Origin: Chloroflexia bacterium
Lineage (GTDB): Bacteria > Chloroflexota > Chloroflexia > QHBQ01 > JADMIH01
NCBI GenBank assembly: GCA_025927935.1
Contig: JAICKM010000247.1
Coordinates: forward strand, 1-8,911
Reading direction: 5' to 3'
DNA: 8,911 bases
Part shown: one piece after another, positions 1-5,428 of the stretch
Layout: every line of letters starts with the position of its first letter
Numbering within the stretch: the stretch's first letter is position 1
Made by a program: the position numbers and the translations under genes
Notes under the pieces: model-generated
Database searches by the model: none
Told to the model about the DNA's origin: nothing
The model's input: only the letters and a program-made list of their open reading frames with translations

Positions 1-1
1 G

Positions 2-1105
2 GCGTTCCTAACGGCGTATATCGGCTGGGCGTTGCCGCTGCTGGCAGTAGTGGGGGTGCTGGCCTGTCTGATCGGCGGCCCGGCGCGCGACCGGCGCATG
101 GCGCTGCTCGTCGTGCTCTGGACGGCGCTACTGGTCGTGGCGTCGCGGCCCGACGCGCTGGGCTTGCCCGGCGCGGGGGCACTCGGCACCTTTACCGTGG
201 GCATCGCCCTGTACCTACCCCTTGGCACTCTGGCCGGACCGGGCGTGGCCCGTCCGCTGCTGACCGGCCTCCTTTGGCTGCGGCGCAGGCAGGCATGGTC
301 CCTGGCCGCCTTGCGGATCGGCGCGGGCGGACTGGCGGTGCTGGTCGCGCTGGCGCTTACGGTCGCCAATCCCGGCGCGCGCACCACCGATCCGCGCAGC
401 GCCTACGTGACGCCCGACGACGTGCGGATAATTAACTGGATTGCCGCCAATACGCCGCCCGGCGCGCGCTTCCTGATCAGCGCCACGTCCTCGTATCAGG
501 GCCGGGCAATCACCGCCCAGGATGCCGGCATGTGGCTGCCGTTGCTGGCCGGGCAGGGCCGCAGCGTCAGCGTGCCGCCGCTTTCGACCGGCTCCGAGGG
601 CCGGCAAGCGGACGACTTCGCCCAGCGCACCGCGTCGCTCTACCAGGCAAGCCTGACCCCCACCGCGCCCGACAGCGTGGCCCTGTTGCACCGCGAGCAC
701 ATCGGCTACGTGTTCATCGGCGAGCAGACGCCGACCATCTCTTCCACCCTGTTGCTGAAAGACACGGCGGACTACTGCCTGCTGGCCCAGGTGGGCGGCA
801 GCGCCGTCTTCCGCGTGAAGCAGGACGCCGCGCCCTGCCCTCCGCCGTCCACGGCGCAGGCGCCCGCAGGTTTAGCGCTTGAGCAGCCGCAGCAGCCGCA
901 TCACGCGCCCGTTCTCGACGCGGCGCAGGTGTTTGCGCAGCCGGGCCAGTTCGCGGTCACGGGCCTGCTGCGCCGCTTCGAGCGACCTGGCCCACGCGCC
1001 CTGCTCGGCCAGCGCCCGCTCCAGTTCCGCGACCCGCGCTTGCAAGCGCCCGATCTCGGCTTCGACCTCCGCTGGGATCGCGATGCTCTCATTCGCGGGG
1101 GGTAG
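2..1105 (+). CDS. Membrane glycosyltransferase-like protein, C-terminal part (5' end outside window)
   Basis: The frame is open from base 2, so the start lies upstream; the TTG at base 32 is only the first start-like codon. The visible part has about three hydrophobic segments (around bases 5-75, 110-175 and 190-240), another near 310-370, then a soluble region. That region has features common at the C-terminus of multi-membrane-span dolichyl-phosphate-mannose-type (GT39-like) or PTPS-related membrane proteins: a helix reading INWIAANTPPGARFL, a WLPLLAG stretch followed by SVPPL, and a late YVFIGEQ strand. Such proteins usually sit in the cytoplasmic membrane with the C-terminal domain outside, transferring sugars from lipid carriers. 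The recognisable domain ends near AVFRVK (about base 825). The last 78 codons (872-1105) are antisense to the tail of the next gene and look low-complexity, so the natural stop may have been lost or a frameshift may lie near 820-870. Family assignment is moderate; the substrate is unknown. Confidence 0.6.
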   Translation, partial: AFLTAYIGWALPLLAVVGVLACLIGGPARDRRMALLVVLWTALLVVASRPDALGLPGAGALGTFTVGIALYLPLGTLAGPGVARPLLTGLLWLRRRQAWSLAALRIGAGGLAVLVALALTVANPGARTTDPRSAYVTPDDVRIINWIAANTPPGARFLISATSSYQGRAITAQDAGMWLPLLAGQGRSVSVPPLSTGSEGRQADDFAQRTASLYQASLTPTAPDSVALLHREHIGYVFIGEQTPTISSTLLLKDTADYCLLAQVGGSAVFRVKQDAAPCPPPSTAQAPAGLALEQPQQPHHAPVLDAAQVFAQPGQFAVTGLLRRFERPGPRALLGQRPLQFRDPRLQAPDLGFDLRWDRDALIRGG

Positions 1106-2284
1106 TGGCGCATCCTCGTAGATCGGCGTGAGCGTCATCACCTCCGCCGGGGTCGCGACGGCCTCTACGGATGGCACAGCGGGGCCGGGGTTAGCGGCCA
1201 CCAGGGTCAGATATTCGCCGCCGTCGGGGTCCACCTGGCGCAGCAGTTCCTGGAAGTGGTTGGCGATTTCCAGCGCGTGGCGGAAGCCGATCTCGTCTTT
1301 GTCTTTCCATAGATAATAGAGCAGCGGGTAGTGGTCGAGCACCACATGGCGCTGCTGCTCAAATTGCACGTCAAACATGCGTCGCAGCAGCGGCACCACC
1401 TGATCCACGCCAGCGTCTTCCAGCGCCGAATGCCCTTCGCTGGGCAGGGCGGCCAGGTCGGCGTCGCTGATGGAGCGATAGCGGGGGAAGACGTGCTCCG
1501 CCGCCCAGTTGTGCAGTTGCGCGCCGACGGCTGCGGCCAGGCGGCTGTTGGCGATATGCTCGTCCACGGCCAGCGCGCCGCCGGGGCGCAGCCAGCGCCG
1601 CACGTCGCGCAGCCCGGCTTCGAGATCGGGCACGTGGTGCAGCGAGTGGAAAGCGGTCACGTTGTCGAAGCTGCCCGGCTGGAACTGGATATAGCCCATG
1701 GCCGCGCAGATGTATTCGATCTGCAAACCTTCCTGGATGGCATACGCCTTGGCCGCCTGCACCGGCCCCAGGCTCGGATCGAACGCCGTGACCCGGTAGC
1801 CGGAGCGCGCAAAGTGGATCGAGGTCCAGCCCAGCCCCACGCCGATGTCCAGCAGCGTTTGCCCGGCGCGCATCAAGGGGTGCTCGGCCACCTGGTAATG
1901 GACATCGTAGCGGTCGATGGTGCCGGCGTGCGGGAACGCCTCGGTCACGCCCTGGGCCATGAACGGGGCAAAGCCGCGCCGCAGATCATGGAAGCCGACC
2001 GCGCCGTGCTCCAGGTTCCAGAGATAGAAGCGATCCCAGAAGGCGGCTTCGCGCTGCAAATCTTCGGGAAAAAGCGCGGCCAGCGACAGCACATACTCGC
2101 GCACCGGGTATTGCCGCCCGCACGCGCACCCGACCTCGCCGGTGCGTATCTCCTCGCGCGGCCCGTCGCGGTAGGCTATCGTCTCGCTTAGCGCGACCTC
2201 CAGCGTCCACGCCTGCTGCCCGCACACGGGGCAGCAGAGAATGTCCAATAAAGCATGATCCAAGTCTGCATCAGGCACCGCCAC
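872..2284 (-). CDS. Class I SAM-dependent methyltransferase with N-terminal Trm112-like zinc ribbon and C-terminal coiled coil
   Basis: 470 residues. Residues 12-66 form a Trm112/UPF0434-like zinc-binding head (Cys17, 18 and 21, then Cys53 and Cys55). Residues 142-245 are a Rossmann methyltransferase: motif I LLDIGVGLGW (144-153), acidic residue Asp169 for the SAM ribose, the SFDNVTAFHSLHHVPD stretch (205-220) and LRPGG (232-236). After a variable region and a Pro/Ala-rich linker (about 363-402), residues 403-457 form a heptad-patterned coiled coil ending in basic NGRVMRLLRLLKR, a tail often seen on glycan-assembly enzymes. It probably methylates a small molecule, lipid or glycan in the cytoplasm; the neighbouring glycosyltransferase suggests surface polysaccharide. 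The start is GTG, with AGGAAGGAGG 12 nt upstream (a long spacing) and a weaker AGGCAGG 8 nt upstream. It is second in a two-gene unit, 57 bp after the zinc-ribbon gene. The domain calls are firm; the substrate is not. Confidence 0.88.
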   Translation of the reverse strand: MAVPDADLDHALLDILCCPVCGQQAWTLEVALSETIAYRDGPREEIRTGEVGCACGRQYPVREYVLSLAALFPEDLQREAAFWDRFYLWNLEHGAVGFHDLRRGFAPFMAQGVTEAFPHAGTIDRYDVHYQVAEHPLMRAGQTLLDIGVGLGWTSIHFARSGYRVTAFDPSLGPVQAAKAYAIQEGLQIEYICAAMGYIQFQPGSFDNVTAFHSLHHVPDLEAGLRDVRRWLRPGGALAVDEHIANSRLAAAVGAQLHNWAAEHVFPRYRSISDADLAALPSEGHSALEDAGVDQVVPLLRRMFDVQFEQQRHVVLDHYPLLYYLWKDKDEIGFRHALEIANHFQELLRQVDPDGGEYLTLVAANPGPAVPSVEAVATPAEVMTLTPIYEDAPLPPANESIAIPAEVEAEIGRLQARVAELERALAEQGAWARSLEAAQQARDRELARLRKHLRRVENGRVMRLLRLLKR

Positions 2285-2341
2285 GGCGCGTGCCTGCCTC
2301 CTTCCTCACCATCGAACCGTAGCGCCGCCCGCGGGGGCGCA

Positions 2342-2815
2342 CTACCCAATCGTCTTCTTCAGCTTGTCGATACAGCGCAGGATCTCGTCGCGGTTCTTGC
2401 CGCTCTGGATCCAGCCCGGCAGGCGGCTCGCCATGGTCTGGTTGCGGATGGCGATCGCGGCCACCTGGTCGGGGCGTATGTCTTCGCGCAGTGTCGCGCG
2501 CACATACTCTTCCAGAAAGGCCAGGTGCGCCTCGTTCAGCGCCCACAGCACCTCGCTGCAGCACGGAGCTTGCAGCCAGAGCGGCAGGTGGAAATACCAG
2601 TCTACCAGGCCCGCGCCGCCCTTCGTGGGTTGCGGCGCGTCTTTGGTATAGCCGCAGGCTTCGCAGACCACCCGCGCGTGCACGGGCGCCCGCCGCCCTT
2701 CGCGTGGCAGCGGCGTGACGACCGCGCACCGGGCGCACCGCGGGCAGCGCACCAGGAACCGGTCCGCATATTGTCCCAGATGTTGCCCCGTATCGCGAAA
2801 GCGCGGCGTCTCCAC
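2342..2815 (-). CDS. Uncharacterised zinc-ribbon protein
   Basis: 157 residues, starting at GTG with an AAAGGGGG ribosome site 5-7 nt upstream. Residues 21-60 contain CPRC (Cys24, Cys27, with Cys30 close by) and CEAC (Cys51, Cys54), the spacing of a treble-clef or rubredoxin-like zinc ribbon. After it comes a short Lys/Gly linker, an aromatic stretch around VDWYFHLPLWLQAPCC (71-86, with two more cysteines), and a helical C-terminus (90-155) rich in charged residues. No signal peptide or membrane segment is visible, so it should be cytoplasmic. Zinc ribbons of this kind often bind nucleic acid or protein partners, but nothing here defines a function. It is the first gene of a two-gene unit with the methyltransferase, behind a near-consensus promoter. 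Homologues exist, as I recall, as hypothetical proteins, sometimes mislabelled as PriA-like on the ribbon alone; I would not accept that name. Confidence 0.8.
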   Translation of the reverse strand: METPRFRDTGQHLGQYADRFLVRCPRCARCAVVTPLPREGRRAPVHARVVCEACGYTKDAPQPTKGGAGLVDWYFHLPLWLQAPCCSEVLWALNEAHLAFLEEYVRATLREDIRPDQVAAIAIRNQTMASRLPGWIQSGKNRDEILRCIDKLKKTIG

Positions 2816-2835
2816 CCTGGCCCCCTTTGCCGGCC

Positions 2836-2865
2836 ATTGTACCTGCCGCCTCGCCCGTCTGTCAA
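2836..2865 (-). promoter_or_regulatory. Sigma70-type promoter of the zinc-ribbon/methyltransferase unit
   Basis: Read on the minus strand: TTGACA (2865-2860, six of six consensus), an 18-nt spacer, then TACAAT (2841-2836, five of six). Transcription would begin near 2829, leaving a very short leader that starts at the AAAGGGGG ribosome site of the gene at 2815. The match is seen directly; activity is inferred. Confidence 0.6.
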
Positions 2866-2870
2866 ACGAG

Positions 2871-2884
2871 TGCTGAGTGCTGAG
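2871..2884. repeat. Tandem heptamer TGCTGAG x2
   Basis: TGCTGAG occurs twice in direct succession, preceded by GAG and followed by TTGAG, so the periodic tract extends slightly beyond both ends. Similar GTGCTGA-type tracts are, from memory, common between genes in Chloroflexota and cyanobacteria. Only the short local repeat is seen here. Confidence 0.55.
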
Positions 2885-2955
2885 TTGAGACGAGGGACGA
2901 GTGGTTCAGTTTGATGAGTGCCTTGGTAGTTGGGGATGGAGATGGTGATTGTAGG

Positions 2956-2974
2956 GGCCGGTTTGAAACCGGCC
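2956..2974. repeat. Perfect palindromic unit (9-bp arms, 1-nt centre)
   Basis: GGCCGGTTT (2956-2964), a single G, then AAACCGGCC (2966-2974) make a perfect inverted repeat, preceded by TTGTAGG. Units of the form GTAGGGGC-arm-TTTGAAA-arm are, as I recall, dispersed in many copies in some Chloroflexota, cyanobacterial and clostridial genomes. Only one copy is in this window, so its repetitive nature is inferred. Confidence 0.6.
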
Positions 2975-3083
2975 GGGTGGGAACGGTGGATGGGGCAGAT
3001 ACCGGGCGGAGCAGGGCGTGAGGGACGCGAAAAAGCAGCCGGGCGGGCGCCGGGACGCTGTGATCCACGCCGGGAGAGGCATT

Positions 3084-3096
3084 GGGGCGTTGCCCC
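3084..3096. repeat. Short inverted repeat GGGGC-GTT-GCCCC
   Basis: Perfect 5-bp arms around a 3-nt loop, extendable by two G-T wobbles in RNA. It lies in the non-coding gap with no adjacent T-tract, so it is not a convincing terminator. It could be a second small repeat unit. Confidence 0.4.
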
Positions 3097-3306
3097 GGTA
3101 TATGTTGATTTTCAGGCGATTGCGTTTCGCCCGGCAGCACAAAAAGGGTTGGAGATCCGGATCCCCTCGAAGCAGACAGCGTTGGCTCCGCTGCTTCTGC
3201 CAATACAACGGGCGAGGCGCCGGGCGGTTGCATCCCGGTTGCGCCGGTTGCCGATCCAATTTTGGCGGCGCTGTAACGTGCTGTCCGACAACCGCGTGGC
3301 CGGGGG

Positions 3307-4146
3307 TCAGGACTGTGGCAGGAGTAACAGGCCGCCTTCGTCGATGGCCCGCAATTGCTTGAGAATGGCGTCGCTCGGTTGCGGGGTGGGCGGCACGCCG
3401 CCCGCTGGGATGACGAGCGGGAAGCCGGTGGCAGCCTGCACCTGGGCGGCATCGGCGTCGCCGTGGGTCGAGACGAGGCGCATCTGCCCGTCCACGAAGT
3501 CGAGCACGGCCAGCGGCGTCACGACCAGGGTGGGCGCCCCGCGGTCGGCACCGTGGCCCCAGCCGGGCAAGGTGACATGGTCCACCTGGGGCACAAAAGT
3601 GCGCCGATCGTGGTTGCTGGTGTAGAGGATGGTGCGGCCCACCTGGGCAGCGAGCGGCCCGCCCGCGGCGCCTGGGCCGCGCACCTGGGCCGTGCCCAGC
3701 AGGTTGGCGTTGCTGTGCGCGTCGATCTGCATGCCGCCCGCGAAGAAGACATCGTAACGCCCCCCGGCCTGGAGCAGCAGCAATTCATGGAACGACAGCA
3801 CGGCCTCAGCGACCAGGTTGCCGTAATCGCCGGAGGAGGGCAGCAGCGGCTCGGCCAGCGGGTTGACGGCGCCGCCGACCCCGCCCAGGATGGTCAGGTT
3901 GGGCGCGTGGGTCAGTTGGGCCAGACGCGCCGCCGCCAGCGGCAGCAGGCTGACCGCGCCGAAAACCACGGTTTCGCCCTCGCGCAGATGCTCGGCCATC
4001 GCCACGACCATCAGTTCCTGCGCGCTCGCCTTGCGCGTGCCCGGCGTCGTAAAGAGCGGCAACGCCTGGCCCGCCGGGCGGGGCGCGTTTTCGTCGCCGT
4101 GCCCGTTTCGGTCGACCGGCTTGCCGCCCAGGTTGGGGAAACTCAT
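3307..4146 (-). CDS. CoA-transferase family protein, subunit beta (glutaconate CoA-transferase B-like), catalytic Glu apparently absent
   Basis: 279 residues. The body follows glutaconate CoA-transferase subunit B: AQELMVVAMAEHLREGETVV (42-61), LAQLTHAPNLTI (75-86), FFAGGMQIDAHSNANL (134-149), VDHVTLPGW (188-196), TLVVTPLAVLDF (206-217) and an AATGFPL/P-rich C-terminus (238-250). Family I CoA-transferases carry a catalytic glutamate in a VESG/YESG motif just after the HAPN strand. Here that place reads ILGGVGGAVNP (86-96), with no glutamate. Residues 1-40 are an extra, polar, Pro/Gly-rich N-terminus. The start is the ATG that overlaps the previous gene's TGA (ATGA), served by AGGAAGAGGAG 8 nt upstream; a longer frame to 4209 exists but would overlap the partner deeply and has no better signal. 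It should pair with the alpha subunit as a heteromer in the cytoplasm. Family membership is strong; transferase activity is doubtful. Confidence 0.85.
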   Translation of the reverse strand: MSFPNLGGKPVDRNGHGDENAPRPAGQALPLFTTPGTRKASAQELMVVAMAEHLREGETVVFGAVSLLPLAAARLAQLTHAPNLTILGGVGGAVNPLAEPLLPSSGDYGNLVAEAVLSFHELLLLQAGGRYDVFFAGGMQIDAHSNANLLGTAQVRGPGAAGGPLAAQVGRTILYTSNHDRRTFVPQVDHVTLPGWGHGADRGAPTLVVTPLAVLDFVDGQMRLVSTHGDADAAQVQAATGFPLVIPAGGVPPTPQPSDAILKQLRAIDEGGLLLLPQS

Positions 4147-5060
4147 CGTTGCCACTCCTCTTCCTGCACCCGGTCCATATAGGCATCCTGGCTGGCGGGT
4201 TCGTCGCAATAGCGTTTGACATAATTCCAGAAGCCCGCTTCGGTGGCCGCCTGCCGCTGGTAGTATTTGATATGGATGTCGTCGTAGTTGTAATAGCGAT
4301 GGCTGGATGTCGGGTGGGCGCCGAAGCCGACCGGGACGACCGCCGCCACGCGGAAGCCGGGGATGCCGACCGCCTGCGGCGCTTTCAAGATCGCCTCGTG
4401 CTCGACGATCTTCTCGACAAGCACGATCACCGTGTCGGCGGCCAGGGCCAGGGTGCGGTCGGCCAGGGTCGCGCCGCGGAAGACGGCGTTGCCGTACTCA
4501 TCGGCCTCCTGGCAGCTGATCAGAGCCACGGTGGGGCGCAGGGCGGGCACGGTCCACACCTGGCCGCCGTGGAACGGATCGGCCACGGCGCGATACAGGC
4601 TACCCGGCGCCGCCGGCAGATCGGTCCGCGCGATGCCCGGCGGCACGACCGCGAACGGCAGTCCCGCGCCCCCGGCACGCACCGCTTCGAGCAGGGCGAA
4701 GGCATCCAGGTCATGCACGACCAGCCGGCTCTCGGCCACGGCACGGCGGAAGGCCGGGGCCAGCCCGAAGTGCTCCAGGCCGATGTAGCTGACGACGGCC
4801 TCCCGGACCATCCCGGCGCCGATCAGCAGGTCCGCGCCCATCCCGGCGGCAGGCCCGGCGATCAGCGTCTCGATGCGGTGATCGGCGCGGCGGCGCACCA
4901 GTTCGCGCACCAGGGCCATGGGCATGTTGTGCAGATGCATCCCGCCGATGACCAGGCTGGGACAGACGGCGGGGACGAACTGCGCAATGGCCTCGGCGAC
5001 CGATGTAACTTTAGACCGGCGGGGGCCGGGTGTGTTAGCGGCGGGTTGGATGGGTTGCAT
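4143..5060 (-). CDS. CoA-transferase family protein, subunit alpha (glutaconate CoA-transferase A-like)
   Basis: 305 residues from the ATG at 5060. The fold markers of subunit A are in order: SLVIGGMHLHNMPMALVREL (35-54), the glycine-rich TLIAGPAAGMGADLLIGAG (65-83), GLPF (133-136), DPFHGGQVWTVPALRP (161-176), a YGNAVFRGA turn (189-197), and the characteristic GIPGFRVAAVVPVGFGAHPT (232-251), followed by the tail with NYVKRY (279-284). Subunit A normally forms the CoA site with subunit B, which supplies the catalytic Glu. A GTG at 5108 would add 16 residues, but it has no ribosome site and would sit about 5 nt from the predicted transcription start. The ATG has a weak GTGAG 6 nt upstream and a 54-nt leader, so I prefer it. 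It is first in an operon with the beta gene (4-bp ATGA overlap) and divergent from the citrate synthase gene. The acyl substrate is unknown. Confidence 0.85.
   Translation of the reverse strand: MQPIQPAANTPGPRRSKVTSVAEAIAQFVPAVCPSLVIGGMHLHNMPMALVRELVRRRADHRIETLIAGPAAGMGADLLIGAGMVREAVVSYIGLEHFGLAPAFRRAVAESRLVVHDLDAFALLEAVRAGGAGLPFAVVPPGIARTDLPAAPGSLYRAVADPFHGGQVWTVPALRPTVALISCQEADEYGNAVFRGATLADRTLALAADTVIVLVEKIVEHEAILKAPQAVGIPGFRVAAVVPVGFGAHPTSSHRYYNYDDIHIKYYQRQAATEAGFWNYVKRYCDEPASQDAYMDRVQEEEWQR
4155..4165 (-). promoter_or_regulatory. Ribosome binding site for the beta subunit, inside the alpha-subunit gene
   Basis: AGGAAGAGGAG on the minus strand, 8 nt before the ATG at 4146. It lies within the last codons of the alpha gene and fixes the beta start at the ATGA overlap, implying translational coupling and matched subunit amounts. 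Confidence 0.75.
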
Positions 5061-5120
5061 GGGACACTCACTGATCAAGAATCGGGCCGGGCACACAATG
5101 CTGCCCACGGACCGCGGTTA

Positions 5121-5149
5121 ATGATACCATAGGCCCCCTGCCGCGACAA
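5121..5149 (-). promoter_or_regulatory. Promoter of the CoA-transferase-like operon (extended -10)
   Basis: On the minus strand: TTGTCG (5149-5144), a 17-nt spacer, then TATCAT (5126-5121) preceded by TGG, an extended -10 (TGnTATCAT). Transcription would start near 5114. That leaves a 54-nt leader before the ATG at 5060 and argues against the GTG at 5108 as start. Confidence 0.5.
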
Positions 5150-5170
5150 CCAGCGCACCGGCGCCCGGCC

Positions 5171-5200
5171 CTGACGAAAAGCGGCGGACCGTGCTATAAT
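5171..5200 (+). promoter_or_regulatory. Distal promoter P1 of the citrate synthase gene
   Basis: CTGACG (5171-5176), an 18-nt spacer, and a perfect TATAAT (5195-5200). It is back to back with the minus-strand promoter; only 21 bp separate the two -35 boxes. Use from this site would give a leader of about 220 nt before the citrate synthase ATG. Confidence 0.5.
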
Positions 5201-5259
5201 GGAGGGTACAGTTGCGCGCCGCGGGCGGGCGGCATGTGCCAAGCTTCCGGGTAGTGAGG

Positions 5260-5288
5260 GCGACAATCAGGACGGCTTTTGCTATAAT
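5260..5288 (+). promoter_or_regulatory. Proximal promoter P2 of the citrate synthase gene
   Basis: GCGACA (5260-5265, four of six), a 17-nt spacer, and a perfect TATAAT (5283-5288) preceded by TTTTGC. In GC-rich DNA two TATAAT boxes 88 bp apart, both on the plus strand upstream of one gene, are unlikely to be chance. The leader from P2 would be about 135 nt. Confidence 0.55.
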
Positions 5289-5360
5289 ACCCGCATAGCC
5301 GAGCGCCACCCCGCCGGGCGTGGAGCGGCACACAGCAGTCCATCCTGGTTGTCCAGTCCG

Positions 5361-5378
5361 GCGCGGTCCGGCCCGCGC
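5361..5378 (+). promoter_or_regulatory. GC-rich hairpin in the citrate synthase leader
   Basis: GCGCGG (5361-5366), loop TCCGGC, CCGCGC (5373-5378): a perfect 6-bp, all-GC stem about 50 nt before the citrate synthase start. There is no T-tract, so it is not a standard terminator. It may affect leader stability or translation; its role is unproven. Confidence 0.3.
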
Positions 5379-5428
5379 ATGATGCAAACCGTGATTATGA
5401 GCGCAACGCCGCGCTCAGAGGAGATGAA

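Larger units (their letters stand above)
2866..3306. other. Non-coding gap of about 440 bp with several short repeats
   Basis: No open frame here has a recognisable domain, a good ribosome site or a coherent protein. The frames that are open give proline-, arginine- and glycine-rich translations typical of spurious GC-rich frames. The stretch holds a tandem heptamer (2871-2884), purine-rich GACGAGGGACGAG (2890-2902), a perfect inverted repeat (2956-2974), a GGGGC/GCCCC hairpin (3084-3096) and a doubled CCGGTTGC[GC] nonamer (3235-3252). The gap separates the 5' end of the zinc-ribbon unit from the 3' end of the CoA-transferase unit, both on the minus strand. I see no clear terminator for the latter. 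Confidence 0.6.

Noticed and set aside
1331..2191. 286-codon open frame on the plus strand
   Set aside because: Antisense to the methyltransferase; the translation is His/Arg/Gly-rich with no recognisable fold.
2322..2340. GCGCC/GGCGC hairpin between the zinc-ribbon and methyltransferase genes
   Set aside because: Short stem with a bulge and no T-tract; the genes look co-transcribed, so I do not call a terminator.
2906..3259. 117-codon frame on the minus strand in the gap, and overlapping frames on both strands
   Set aside because: Composition is Pro/Arg/Cys-rich, the translation runs through the palindromic unit, and there is no ribosome site or domain.
4147..4209. 21-residue N-terminal extension of the beta subunit
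   Set aside because: It would overlap the alpha gene by 67 bp, while the ATG in the ATGA overlap has an excellent ribosome site and fits operon logic.
5061..5108. GTG start at 5108 for the alpha subunit
   Set aside because: No ribosome site, and it lies about 5 nt from the predicted transcription start; the ATG at 5060 is better placed.
4149..5132. 327-codon open frame on the plus strand
   Set aside because: It is antisense to the well-supported CoA-transferase alpha gene and its translation is Gly/Arg/His-rich with no recognisable domain; long antisense frames are common in GC-rich DNA.
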